From: Paraburkholderia hiiakae
GTDB lineage: Bacteria > Pseudomonadota > Gammaproteobacteria > Burkholderiales > Burkholderiaceae
DNA: 64,000 nucleotides
Reading direction: 5' to 3'
Assembly: GCF_904848665.1 (NCBI RefSeq)
Contig: NZ_CAJHCQ010000003.1
Coordinates: 124,001-188,000, forward strand
Shown here: positions 1 through 8,573 of the stretch, piece by piece
How the letters are laid out: every line of letters starts with the position of its first letter
Position numbering within the stretch: position 1 is the first letter of the stretch
Notes under the pieces: generated by a model
Databases searched by the model: none
What the model was told of the DNA's origin: nothing
Seen by the model: only the letters and a program-made list of their open reading frames with translations
Made by a program: the position numbers and the translations under genes

Positions 1-224
1 CCTGTGCCGTGGGAGAGGCGAAGCCCCAGAAGGGCGCCGCGCCCGTCACGCCGCCGTGGGACCAGGTGGCCGCGATGCCGGCCGCGCGCCTGCATCTGTA
101 CGGCAAGGAAGACGCGCGTCCGGGCCGCAAGATGGGCCACGTGAACTTCACCGCACCGACGCTCGACGAAGCGCGCGCGGCCGCACGCGACTGCGCGCGC
201 CTGCTGCACATCGTCACGAGCTGA
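1..224 (+). CDS. purK: 5-(carboxyamino)imidazole ribonucleotide synthase, C-terminal end (partial)
   Basis: Only the last 73 or so codons lie in the window; the reading frame is open from the left edge and stops at 222-224. The visible tail contains HLYGK, then [10 protein letters not shown], the conserved end of the ATP-grasp enzyme PurK, which carboxylates aminoimidazole ribonucleotide on N5 in purine synthesis. In Burkholderiales purK typically follows purE and precedes the Sua5-type gene, which fits the next gene here, 26 bp downstream on the same strand. The upstream part and start codon are outside the window. Confidence 0.9.
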   Translation, partial: CAVGEAKPQKGAAPVTPPWDQVAAMPAARLHLYGKEDARPGRKMGHVNFTAPTLDEARAAARDCARLLHIVTS

Positions 225-250
225 GGTTGGGCCCGAAGTTGAGTGATGCC

Positions 251-1297
251 ATGTCCGATCAGCAAAACGCGCCGCACGAAGGCACGCCGCATCTGACCGA
301 CGCCGATATCGAGCACGCCGCCGCGCTGCTCGACGCGGGCGAACTGGTCGCGTTCCCGACGGAGACCGTCTACGGTCTGGGCGGCGATGCGGCGAGCCCC
401 GAGGCGGTCGCGCGTATTTACGCGGCCAAGGGGCGGCCGGCAAACCACCCGGTGATCGTGCATCTGCCGCCCGGCGGCGACCCGCAGTACTGGGCCGCGG
501 AGTGGCCCGAGGCGGCGCAGAAGCTTGTCGACGCCTTTTGGCCCGGTCCGCTTACGTTGATCGTCAAACGCCATGAACGCATCGATGCCGCCGTGAGCGG
601 CGGGCAGGATTCGGTGGGACTGCGCTGCCCGTCGCATCCGGTTGCGCAGAAGTTGCTGGCCGCGTTTTCTGCACGCCGCGGGGGCCATGGCGGCGTGGCT
701 GCACCTTCGGCGAACCGCTTCGGCCATGTGAGTCCGACCACGGCGCAACACGTGCGCGACGAATTTGGCGCGGCGGTGCATGTGCTCGATGGCGGCGCAT
801 GCGACGTCGGGATCGAATCGACGATTCTCGATCTCTCGCGCGGCTTTCCCGCGTTGCTGCGGCCCGGCCATGTGACGCCGCACGACATCGCCCGCGTGCT
901 GGGCGAGGCGCCGCGCTTGCCCGACGGTTCGGACGCCACGGCGCCGCGCGCCTCGGGCACGCTCAAGGCACATTACGCGCCGCGCACGCCGCTCGCGCTG
1001 CTGCCGTTCGAGGCGCTGGAGCCGCTGCTTGCGGCGGCGCGCGTTGCTGGCGAAACGGTGGCGCTGGTGGCGCGCGCCTCGCGAGCGGGCGTTTGGGTGC
1101 AGGCTCAGGGCGTGCATTTCGTTGCCGCGCCGGAAGAGCCGCAGGAATATGCGCGTGAGCTGTATGGCTTGCTGCGCGTGCTCGATCGCGCGAATGTCTC
1201 GCGCATTCTCATCGAGAAGCTGCCCGAGACAATCGAATGGATTGCGGTCAACGACCGGTTGGGGCGGGCGGCGGCGGCGTTCGAGGCGCAGCAGTAG
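251..1297 (+). CDS. sua5: L-threonylcarbamoyladenylate synthase (Sua5/YciO/YrdC family)
   Basis: 348 aa. This enzyme makes threonylcarbamoyl-AMP from threonine, bicarbonate and ATP for the t6A37 modification of tRNAs reading ANN codons. The N-terminal YrdC domain shows PTETVYGLGG and KGRPANHP, followed by PSANRFGHVSPTTA. The C-terminal Sua5 domain is present (ASGTLKAHYAPR and after), so this is the long Sua5 form and not the short YrdC form. ATG at 251 was chosen because it begins MSDQQN just before the YrdC domain; the open frame runs further upstream but overlaps purK. The ribosome site is weak. It is probably co-transcribed with purK. Confidence 0.93.
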   Translation: MSDQQNAPHEGTPHLTDADIEHAAALLDAGELVAFPTETVYGLGGDAASPEAVARIYAAKGRPANHPVIVHLPPGGDPQYWAAEWPEAAQKLVDAFWPGPLTLIVKRHERIDAAVSGGQDSVGLRCPSHPVAQKLLAAFSARRGGHGGVAAPSANRFGHVSPTTAQHVRDEFGAAVHVLDGGACDVGIESTILDLSRGFPALLRPGHVTPHDIARVLGEAPRLPDGSDATAPRASGTLKAHYAPRTPLALLPFEALEPLLAAARVAGETVALVARASRAGVWVQAQGVHFVAAPEEPQEYARELYGLLRVLDRANVSRILIEKLPETIEWIAVNDRLGRAAAAFEAQQ

Positions 1298-1325
1298 GGC
1301 GGATTACGCTTTCTCGCGTTCAATG

Positions 1326-1365
1326 AAAACACCCCGCGCACCTGACGGTCCGCGGGGTGTTTTTT
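1326..1365 (+). terminator. Rho-independent terminator after sua5
   Basis: A perfect 10-bp stem, ACACCCCGCG at 1329-1338 and CGCGGGGTGT at 1351-1360, is followed by six Ts. It ends the purK-sua5 unit. On the other strand the A-rich left side also supplies a T tract, so it may act in both directions between sua5 and the convergent gene at 1407. Confidence 0.9.
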
Positions 1366-1406
1366 CTTGCACCGGAAGATCAGGTGCGCGCCTCAGATGA
1401 GGTTTA

Positions 1407-2786
1407 TCACGGCGCCTTGCCGATGCCCGCAGCAGCCAGCTGCGTTTCGACGAACGTCGCAAATTGCGAGTGCAGCGCCGTGCTCGGGTGCACGAGATCC
1501 GCGAACATGTAGGTCGTGGGCGCGTTGGGCGTCGTCAGCGTTTGCGGCGAGCAGAACAGCGAGCTGCCGAAGTTCTGGCCGTACACCTGCGCGTAGGCGT
1601 TGATGGTGGCTTGCGGCGTCGTGGCCGGATTCAGCCCGAGCGTTGCCTGCGGGTTGGCGATCGCATAGTTCGTCGCGCTGTTCGTCATTGCCGTGAGATT
1701 GCAGGCCGTGTCCGTGTTCGTCACGGTGAAGCCGAGGCTTGCCGCGTTCTTGACCGACTGATCGATCCACGAGAACGTGTCGACCAGCACGACCTTCTTC
1801 GCCTGAATATTGGCTGAGAGCGTCTGGATCAGCGTCAGGTTGTACATCGCCGAGATGAGCGAGAGCGCCTGATCGGCCGAGTTCGCGGAGCCCGGCGTGG
1901 CGCCGATGGCAGCATCGGCCTTCAGCGCCGCTGGCGTCACGCCAATATCAGGCACCGTCACGACAGCGATCTTCGGACCGCCGGGGACGATCTGCTGATT
2001 GACGATCCCGCCCAACGTGCCCGCAGCCTGTAGGACCGAGGCGATCGACGAGAAGGCCGCATTTTTATCTGCGAGCTGAAGCGCGACGGCCGCGGGCGCG
2101 AGCGCCGTAGCCTGAGCCTGCGTGAAACCCTCTCCCATCAGGGTCTGGACGGCGGCAGCTCCGTTCGCCGCGACAACGGCCGAAAAATTGCTCGCGACGA
2201 GTGCGTCGCCGAACAAGCTCAGGTTCGTCGTGGTGCCGCCCGCAGGCACGTCCAGCAGGTTCAGGATTTCATTCGCGCCGCCTTCCACCAGCACGAGCTG
2301 ATTCGAATTGAAGCTGCCGTGCTGCGCCTGATACTGCTGGAGCTGCCACGTAACCGGCTGCTCGCTCGCGGCGGGGATCACCGCGCTGGTATTCGCAACG
2401 CCGCCGCCCGTCACCAGCGCGCCGCCTTGCGCGTAGTCGAGACCACCCGTTGCCGTGAGCGGCACACCGAAGCCGCCTTCGAAGGCCGGCGAAAGCGTGT
2501 TGCCGAAGTACTCGGACACATGCTGCGCCCAGACTTCGCCCGGGTTGGTCGTGAAGCGGCCGCCGCCGAAGCCCGGCAGAATCTGCTCCGAATACGTGCC
2601 TGCGTCGGTCAAGCTCGTGCCGAACGCCACCACTTGCAGGTTGACGCCCGACGGCGGCGGCGTGCTCGCATTGTTATTCCCACTGCTGCCGCCACCGCAG
2701 GCGGCGAGCAGCGCAAAGGCGGCGCTCGCAGCAGCGATCTGGGTGGCGCGCAACAGCGTACGGTGTCTCGGTCCTTGATGCTTCAT
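1407..2786 (-). CDS. SGNH/GDSL-family esterase-like lipoprotein
   Basis: 459 aa. The start at 2786 (MKHQGPRHR) has AGGAGATG about 10 bases upstream and gives a clean lipoprotein signal: charged N-terminus, hydrophobic stretch, LLAAC lipobox, then a GGGSSGNNN linker. The SGNH hydrolase signature follows: block I reads AFGTSLTDAG (T replaces D in the GDSL motif but Ser is kept), a glycine/asparagine block reads EGGANE, and the C-terminal Asp/His block reads DLVHPS. It is likely a cell-envelope lipase or esterase anchored by lipid; the substrate cannot be read from sequence. An in-frame ATG 13 codons earlier lacks a good ribosome site. Confidence 0.82.
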   Translation of the reverse strand: MKHQGPRHRTLLRATQIAAASAAFALLAACGGGSSGNNNASTPPPSGVNLQVVAFGTSLTDAGTYSEQILPGFGGGRFTTNPGEVWAQHVSEYFGNTLSPAFEGGFGVPLTATGGLDYAQGGALVTGGGVANTSAVIPAASEQPVTWQLQQYQAQHGSFNSNQLVLVEGGANEILNLLDVPAGGTTTNLSLFGDALVASNFSAVVAANGAAAVQTLMGEGFTQAQATALAPAAVALQLADKNAAFSSIASVLQAAGTLGGIVNQQIVPGGPKIAVVTVPDIGVTPAALKADAAIGATPGSANSADQALSLISAMYNLTLIQTLSANIQAKKVVLVDTFSWIDQSVKNAASLGFTVTNTDTACNLTAMTNSATNYAIANPQATLGLNPATTPQATINAYAQVYGQNFGSSLFCSPQTLTTPNAPTTYMFADLVHPSTALHSQFATFVETQLAAAGIGKAP

Positions 2787-2962
2787 ATTCACTTCATCTC
2801 CTCTGTGTGTGGCCTTTGATGCCATGCCTGCCTACTCATGCAACGGGTGCTCGTGGCACGAGCGCCCGTTGTCGATGTTCTTTTCGATCGTCGGCCTTGC
2901 ATGCAACCCCCTGCGTGCTGCGGCCCAGGGTCGGGGCCAAGGCCGACAGACTACGCAATCTC

Positions 2963-3940
2963 TCAGCTACTGCGCGACCCGAACTCACCCTCGGTGTTGT
3001 TTTCCGGCACGCCGCAGCGTGTACCCGCCGTCGCCGATGCCGCCGATGTGGCGGACGCGAGGCCCAGCGCGTCGTGGCGCTCGCACCAATCCGGCGGTGC
3101 GAATAACGCGGCGAGACGCGAACGCCAGTCGGGCATGCGCGCGAAGTCCCGCGCCATCGCGAGCCATTCGTGAAACGTCGCCTTGAGCGGATTGCATGAC
3201 GCAAGCGGCTTGACGATGCCGTAATCGGGCGCGTCGTGAGCGTCCTCCTCGACATAGCTGCCGAACATGCGGTCCCAGATCGCGAGCACACCGGCGTAAT
3301 TGCGATCGATATAGCGTGCGTTGCGCGCGTGATGGACGCGATGCATCGACGGCGTGTTGAACACGTATTCGAGCCAGCCGAGCTTGCTGATCGTTTGGGT
3401 GTGCACAAAGAACTGGAACGCGAGATTGACGAGCACGATCGCCACGATCTGTTCCGGCGTGAAGCCGAGCATGGCGAGCGGAATCCAGAACACCCACATG
3501 CCCGCAACGGGATACATGAGGCTCTGGCGAAACGCCGTCGAGAAGTTCAGGCGCTCCGACGAATGATGGACGACGTGCGCGGCCCAGAGCCAGCGCACGC
3601 GATGGCTCGCGCGGTGAAAGACGTAGTAGAGCAGGTCCTGCGCGATAAAGAGCGCGAACCACGCGACGAGGCCCGGCTGCCACGAAACGAGCCGGAAGTG
3701 CCGGTAGACGTAGGCATAGACGGGGATCGCCACGAGCCATGCAAGTTTGTCGGCGCCCTGGTGCATGAGCGCGAGCGCGGCGTTGCACAGCGTATCGGGC
3801 CAGGCGTAGCGGGCGCTGTCGGGGGTATCGTTCGATGCAACGCGCGGCCGCGTACGGGAGAGATGCCACGCTTCCCAGGCGATGCAGGCGAGAAACACGG
3901 GGGCGAGGGCAAGCAGCAGCCATTGCGCGTCGAACTGCAC
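2963..3940 (-). CDS. Fatty acid hydroxylase / sterol desaturase family membrane protein
   Basis: 325 aa with several hydrophobic segments. The di-iron histidine clusters of the family are visible: HRASH, then HVVHHS about ten residues later, and a downstream HRVHHARN. These ligate two irons in integral-membrane hydroxylases and desaturases. The start is GTG at 3938-3940 with a perfect AGGAGG nine bases upstream. Bacterial members modify lipids such as hopanoids, ornithine lipids or fatty acids; which applies here cannot be decided. It lies upstream of the SGNH lipoprotein gene on the same strand, 176 bp apart. Confidence 0.85.
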   Translation of the reverse strand: MQFDAQWLLLALAPVFLACIAWEAWHLSRTRPRVASNDTPDSARYAWPDTLCNAALALMHQGADKLAWLVAIPVYAYVYRHFRLVSWQPGLVAWFALFIAQDLLYYVFHRASHRVRWLWAAHVVHHSSERLNFSTAFRQSLMYPVAGMWVFWIPLAMLGFTPEQIVAIVLVNLAFQFFVHTQTISKLGWLEYVFNTPSMHRVHHARNARYIDRNYAGVLAIWDRMFGSYVEEDAHDAPDYGIVKPLASCNPLKATFHEWLAMARDFARMPDWRSRLAALFAPPDWCERHDALGLASATSAASATAGTRCGVPENNTEGEFGSRSS

Positions 3941-4145
3941 GAACGTCGTCCTCCTTGTCCCGTGGGCGGCGCTGGCGGGCAGCGCGGCGGTTGTAGTCTC
4001 GTGTCTTTTCGGCCGCGTTGGGGCGCGTTCTCAGGGGCGCGCGGCTCGATTGCCGTACGCGTTTGACAGATTATTGTGACGCGCCTTCGGCCTTTGCCCG
4101 TCAGGGTACACGCCTCGCGCCCAAGACGGGCGGCGCTTTGCTAGA

Positions 4146-4181
4146 GGAAAACTTCGAGCCCGGCGCATCGAATCGGGCTCG
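4146..4181 (-). terminator. Candidate terminator downstream of dacB, in a 320-bp gene-free gap
   Basis: On the minus strand an 8-bp stem, CGAGCCCG with CGGGCTCG and a 10-base loop, is followed by AAGTTTTCC. The T tract is short, so this is a modest candidate for the end of dacB. It sits in the 3941-4260 gap, where I see no gene. A TTGACA-like box occurs at 4063 on the plus strand with no gene to serve. Confidence 0.45.
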
Positions 4182-4260
4182 GGCGAGGCGCGCGGGGACA
4201 GGTCCGCGGCGCGCGCCCAGCATGCAAACCGTGTGCAAATAGCGTGCGCTCAGCGCCGCG

Positions 4261-5964
4261 TCAATGCGCGCCGCGCCGCTTGGCCGGAGCCTTGTGCGTC
4301 GCTTTCGCGACCTTCGACTCCTTCGCAGCGCGTTTGGGATGCGGCTCGACGTACACGGGCTTCTCTTCGGGCATGCCCTTGTAGACCCACTCGAGCAGCG
4401 CGTCGTGCGCGGTGCGTGCGGACTCGGCGCGCGGATCGTTGATAAGGCTCACCACGATCCAGCTCTCGCCGTTTTCGGCCGCCACGTAACCGGCGATGGC
4501 GCGCACGTCGCGCAGCGTGCCGGTCTTGATATGCGCGTTGCCTTCCACGCCCGCGTTGGTGAGGCGGTTGCGCATCGTGCCGTCCACGCCGACGATCGGC
4601 AGCGAGTCGATGAACACCTGCGCGACCGGGCTCGCGTTCGCGTTCTGCAGCAGATTCGCGAGCGAGAGCGCGCTGATGTGCTCTTCGCGCGAGAGGCCGC
4701 AGCCATTGTCGAGCACGAGTTCGGGCATGTTCAGGCCGCTGCGCCGCAAGAACGTGTTGACGGCCGTGGCGGCCTTGGCCGTGGTCGAAGGCGGCTTGCC
4801 CTCGACGGCGCCGAGCGTGAGGAACAGATTGCGCGCCATCACGTTGTTGCTGAACTTGTTGATGTCGTGCACGACGTCCGCGAGCGGCGGACTCTGGTGC
4901 ACCGCGAGAAGACGCGCGCGCGGCGGCACGACGCCTTCGCGCACCGCGCCGGCGGGCGTGGCGAACAAGCTGCCGCCCTGCTGTCCCGTTTGCTGCCCCG
5001 TTTGTTGCCAAAGCGCGAGGAAGCCATCCGCGAAGAACGTGCTGTGGTCCACGGGCGCGGCCATGTTAAGCGTGCGCTCGCCGCAGCGCATGGCGTAGCT
5101 GCCCGCGAAGCTCGCCGTGACGACACCGTTGCCGCCGGGCGAAACCTGCGGGCTTGGCAGCATGCCACCGCACGCGCCGGCGCGCTCGCGGATCTGGTTG
5201 TCGATCTGCCACTGTGCAACGGGCGGCACCACGTCGATCGATACGCCCTCGCGCGAGGGCGAGAACGTGAACGAGACCGACTTGAACGCGTACATCAGCG
5301 GATCGGGGCCGACGTTGTAGGGCGCGCTATCGTCGCCATCGAACGAGGGCAGGTCGCGCGTGGACGGATCGAATTCGCTCTTGTCGAGCACGAGCGAGCC
5401 GTCGATGCGCGCGACGCCCGCCGCGCGAATCTTCTGCACGAGGTCGATCAGCTCTTCGGGCACGAGCTTCGGATCGCCCGTGCCCTTGATATACAGATTG
5501 CCGTGCAGCGTGCCGCTCGTATCGATTTCGCCGTCGGTATAGGCGCTCGTTTTCCAGCGATAGTCGGGACCGAGCATCGCGAGGCCGCTCCACGTCGTGA
5601 CGAGCTTCATCGTCGAGGCGGGCATCATGGGCTGGCCGGCGTTCACGGCGACGCTGGGCTGGCGGTCGCCGACCTTTTCGATCACCACGCTAACCGACGA
5701 GAGCGGCACGTGCGCGCGCTCGAGGCCCGCCATCACGGTGGGCGGCAGCACGGTCGTCACGTTGACCGTGGGCACGCGCGCGCCTTCGGGCTGCGCGTAC
5801 GCGGCCGGCGCGGCGGCGAGGCTCGCGGCGAGCGTGGCGCAAGCCAACGCGAGGGCGAGCGGTTTGGGCAGGCGCGATGTGACGGCGGCGAAATGCGTGC
5901 GGTCGGTGCGCGAGGCAGGCAGTCTGAGCAAGGAGCGTAGGCGGGACAGCGAAGCGGGCAGCAT
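4261..5964 (-). CDS. dacB: D-alanyl-D-alanine carboxypeptidase/endopeptidase (PBP4)
   Basis: 567 aa, class C low-molecular-mass penicillin-binding protein that trims and cleaves peptidoglycan cross-links in the periplasm. All three serine-acyltransferase motifs are visible: SxxK as STMK (Ser117, Lys120), SxN as SNN near residue 360, and KTG as IKTGTLRD near residue 480, with the large domain insertion typical of PBP4 between the first two. The N-terminus carries a rather long signal sequence ending AAPAAYA before QPEG. The C-terminus is unusually basic (Lys/Arg/His-rich, ending in KRRGAH). The gene is divergent from the response regulator at 6385. Confidence 0.93.
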   Translation of the reverse strand: MLPASLSRLRSLLRLPASRTDRTHFAAVTSRLPKPLALALACATLAASLAAAPAAYAQPEGARVPTVNVTTVLPPTVMAGLERAHVPLSSVSVVIEKVGDRQPSVAVNAGQPMMPASTMKLVTTWSGLAMLGPDYRWKTSAYTDGEIDTSGTLHGNLYIKGTGDPKLVPEELIDLVQKIRAAGVARIDGSLVLDKSEFDPSTRDLPSFDGDDSAPYNVGPDPLMYAFKSVSFTFSPSREGVSIDVVPPVAQWQIDNQIRERAGACGGMLPSPQVSPGGNGVVTASFAGSYAMRCGERTLNMAAPVDHSTFFADGFLALWQQTGQQTGQQGGSLFATPAGAVREGVVPPRARLLAVHQSPPLADVVHDINKFSNNVMARNLFLTLGAVEGKPPSTTAKAATAVNTFLRRSGLNMPELVLDNGCGLSREEHISALSLANLLQNANASPVAQVFIDSLPIVGVDGTMRNRLTNAGVEGNAHIKTGTLRDVRAIAGYVAAENGESWIVVSLINDPRAESARTAHDALLEWVYKGMPEEKPVYVEPHPKRAAKESKVAKATHKAPAKRRGAH

Positions 5965-6384
5965 GAAAAGCGTTCGGGCGAGTGCGGGGGCAGTGCAAGG
6001 GCCGGGCGCGGCGCACGGAAAGACGGGACTCGCCGGTGCTGCGCGCGGATGCGTAAATTAGGGCGGCGTGTGATTCGTGGTGCACACGCGATGCGCTCGC
6101 GTGAGCGTTGTACGGAAGCCGGCTCGCGCGCATCGCGGCCGAATCACGAGTGAAGCGCCGCAAAAGCGCACATTGTAAAGATCTCGCGCCGCGCGCGCGC
6201 ATTGCAGGCGAGAAAACGTTGCACATTGCGTAGCGTGGTTCAAAGACTGTCCGCGACGCGAGCCCTTGCATCGCGACCGGCTACGTGCGGCAGCGGCGCC
6301 GCGCCCCTGCTCAGGCGCTAGAATGCACGCATCGTCACCCATTCACGCAGCGCGGCGCAACGTCGCCGCCCCGCCAACAATACG
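5965..6384. other. 420-bp divergent intergenic region, dacB / two-component system
   Basis: No credible gene was found on either strand. It must hold the divergent promoters for dacB and for the response regulator operon. The stretch around 6150-6190 (cgcaaaagcgcacattgtaaagatctcg) is less GC-rich than its surroundings, but I could not fix a -10/-35 pair with confidence. Confidence 0.5.
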
Positions 6385-7047
6385 ATGCGCATACTGCTAG
6401 TCGAAGATGACCGCATGATCGCCGAAGGCGTGCGCAAGGCGCTGCGCGGCGAAGGCTTTGCGGTCGACTGGGTCGAAGACGGCGACGCCGCCCTTTCGGC
6501 CGCGAGCGCCGATTCTTACGATCTCATGCTGCTCGATCTCGGTTTGCCGCGCCGTGACGGCCTGGACGTGCTGCGCACACTGCGCGCACGCGGTGCGGCG
6601 CTGCCCGTGCTGATCCTCACCGCGCGCGATGCCGTGGCCGATCGCGTGAAGGGTCTCGACGCCGGCGCGGACGATTACCTCATCAAGCCCTTTGATCTCG
6701 ACGAATTGGGCGCGCGCATGCGCGCGCTGATCCGCCGCCAGTCGGGCCGCAGCGATTCGACCATCCGCCACGGCTCGATCACGCTCGATCCGGCCTCGCA
6801 TCAGGTCACGCAGGACGGCTCGCCCGTTGCGCTCTCAGCGCGCGAATTCGCACTGCTCGAAGCGCTGCTCGCGCGTCCGGGCGCGGTGCTCTCGAAATCC
6901 CAGCTCGAAGAGAAGATGTACGGCTGGGGCGAGGAGATCGGCAGCAATACCGTCGAGGTCTATATTCACGCGCTGCGCAAGAAGCTCGGGGCCGATCTGA
7001 TCCGTAACGTGCGCGGCCTCGGCTACATGATCGCCAAAGACGCATGA
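6385..7047 (+). CDS. OmpR-family response regulator (QseB/PmrA-like)
   Basis: 220 aa. The receiver domain shows the acidic pair in VEDD, the phosphoacceptor Asp51 in LLDLGLPRRDG and Lys in LIKPF. A winged-helix DNA-binding domain follows, with REFALLEALL, and ends with the typical TVEVYIHALRKKLG and IRNVRGLGYM. It is partnered with the histidine kinase 88 bp downstream. The HK-RR pair followed by an HtrA protease suggests an envelope-stress or metal/cationic-peptide sensing circuit. The exact orthology (QseB, PmrA or TctD) is not resolvable by eye. Confidence 0.92.
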   Translation: MRILLVEDDRMIAEGVRKALRGEGFAVDWVEDGDAALSAASADSYDLMLLDLGLPRRDGLDVLRTLRARGAALPVLILTARDAVADRVKGLDAGADDYLIKPFDLDELGARMRALIRRQSGRSDSTIRHGSITLDPASHQVTQDGSPVALSAREFALLEALLARPGAVLSKSQLEEKMYGWGEEIGSNTVEVYIHALRKKLGADLIRNVRGLGYMIAKDA

Positions 7048-7080
7048 TGCCGCACATGAAGCGCGGCCTTGCATGGGAGA

Positions 7081-7110
7081 CCGGAGTAAGCGCTGAAGCG
7101 CTAACTCCGG
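7081..7110. repeat. 30-bp near-perfect palindrome between response regulator and kinase
   Basis: The left arm CCGGAGTAAGCGCT and right arm AGCGCTAACTCCGG are separated by GA. The arms are complementary at 13 of 14 positions, the exception being an A/A apposition. There is no T tract after it, so it is not an ordinary terminator. It occupies much of the 88-bp spacer between two genes expected to be co-transcribed, ending 25 bp before the kinase start. Possible roles are a REP-like dispersed element, an mRNA stability or attenuation hairpin, or a dimeric-protein binding site. Confidence 0.75.
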
Positions 7111-7135
7111 ATCGACAGGGAGACCTGCTTAGCCG

Positions 7136-8437
7136 ATGAGTTCCATCCGACGACAACTGCTGTTCTGGCTGCTCGCGATCGTCGTCGCGGGCGTGGGGCT
7201 CGCGGGCTGGCTGATCTATCGCCAGGCGCTCGCCGAAGCCAACGAGCTGTTCGACTACCAGCTGCAGGAAATCGCCGAGGCGCTGCCCTCCGAGCCATTC
7301 AACGAGATCCTCAGTTCGCGCGATACCGGCGACGAAGGCATCGTGCTGCAGATCTGGAATCGCAACGGCGTGCTCATGTACTACTCGCATCCGCGCGCGC
7401 CGCTCGCGCCGCGCGCGGAACTCGGCTTTTCGACGGAGCGAACCGATCGCGGCGACTGGCGCGTGTACGGCGCAATCGTCGGCGACAATGTCGTGCAGCT
7501 CGCGCAGCCCGTTTCCGTGCGCAACCGGCTCGCCGCGAACGTCGCATTGCGCACGCTTTGGCCGCTCATCGTGGTGCTGCCGTTTCTCGGCATCGCCGTC
7601 TGGATCATGGTGGGGCGCGGGCTCAGGCCGCTCTCGCGCGTTGCGCGCGCGCTCGACACGCGTCATCCCGAAGCGCTCGACCCGCTGCCCGAAGAGCGTC
7701 TACCGCGCGAAGTCACGCCGCTCGTGCATGCGCTGAACGCGTTGCTCGAACGCCTCGCACAGGCCATCGACACGCAAAAGGCCTTCGTCGCGGACGCCGC
7801 GCATGAGTTGCGCACGCCGCTGGCGGCCGTACAGATCCAGGCGCAACTCGTTGCGCGCGCAAAGGATGATGAAACGCGCCGCGAAGCGCTCGACGATCTG
7901 CAGGCAGGTGTGACGCGCGCCACGCGTCTTGCCGAGCAACTGCTCGCGCTCGCGCGTTCCGAGCCCGATGGCCATGCGCGCGCACGCAACGTCGACCTGC
8001 ATGCACTGCTCGATGATTGCGTGCTCAACTATGCGCCGCTCGCGCAGCAGCGCGGCGTCGATCTCGGCATCGAGGAAAGCGCCGCGGCGAGCGTGCATGG
8101 CGACGCCGATGCACTGCGCGTAATGCTCAACAACCTGCTCGACAACGCCACCAAATACACGCCCGCAGGCGGCCGCGTGGACGTGAGCCTCGCCGTCGTG
8201 GACGGCCATCCGCGCGTGCGCATCGCGGACAGTGGACCGGGCATCCCCGAGGACGAGCGCGCGCGCGTGTTCGATCGCTTTTATCGCGTGGGCGCGGGCG
8301 TGAACCGCACGCGCACCGATATCGCCGGCACGGGCCTGGGACTCGCTATCGTGCGGCGAATCGCGGACCAGCACGACGCGACCATCACGCTGGGCGATTC
8401 CCCCGCCGGCGGCCTGCTCGTGGACGTGCGGTTTTGA
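7136..8437 (+). CDS. Sensor histidine kinase (QseC-like)
   Basis: 433 aa inner-membrane kinase. TM1 is near residues 8-27, followed by a periplasmic sensor of about 110 residues and TM2 near 140-160. A HAMP-like linker leads to the dimerisation helix with phospho-accepting His223 in DAAHELRTPLAA. The ATPase shows the N box (LNNLLDNATKYTPAGG), the G1 box (IADSGPGIP) and the G2 box (GTGLGLAIVRRIA). It would phosphorylate the response regulator encoded upstream. The start is ATG at 7136, with AGGGAGA about 13 bases upstream. Confidence 0.92.
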   Translation: MSSIRRQLLFWLLAIVVAGVGLAGWLIYRQALAEANELFDYQLQEIAEALPSEPFNEILSSRDTGDEGIVLQIWNRNGVLMYYSHPRAPLAPRAELGFSTERTDRGDWRVYGAIVGDNVVQLAQPVSVRNRLAANVALRTLWPLIVVLPFLGIAVWIMVGRGLRPLSRVARALDTRHPEALDPLPEERLPREVTPLVHALNALLERLAQAIDTQKAFVADAAHELRTPLAAVQIQAQLVARAKDDETRREALDDLQAGVTRATRLAEQLLALARSEPDGHARARNVDLHALLDDCVLNYAPLAQQRGVDLGIEESAAASVHGDADALRVMLNNLLDNATKYTPAGGRVDVSLAVVDGHPRVRIADSGPGIPEDERARVFDRFYRVGAGVNRTRTDIAGTGLGLAIVRRIADQHDATITLGDSPAGGLLVDVRF

Positions 8438-8573
8438 GCTTTCATCGCCCGCAAATGCCCGCCGCGCGGGCGTTTGCGCGATTTTTGCTATTTCTGCGTA
8501 ATTAAGACTCCTTTAAGCGACACGGCTTACTCTTCGTTACGTCGTGATGAGTACCCCGCGCAAGGAGTCCGCA

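Noticed and set aside
4264..5940. A 558-codon open frame antisense to dacB
   Set aside because: Composition is Arg/Ala/His-rich shadow sequence with no domain pattern, while the other strand encodes a complete PBP4 with all three active-site motifs.
7081..7110. Rho-independent terminator between the response regulator and the kinase
   Set aside because: The hairpin has no T tract on either strand, and termination there would split a conserved gene pair.
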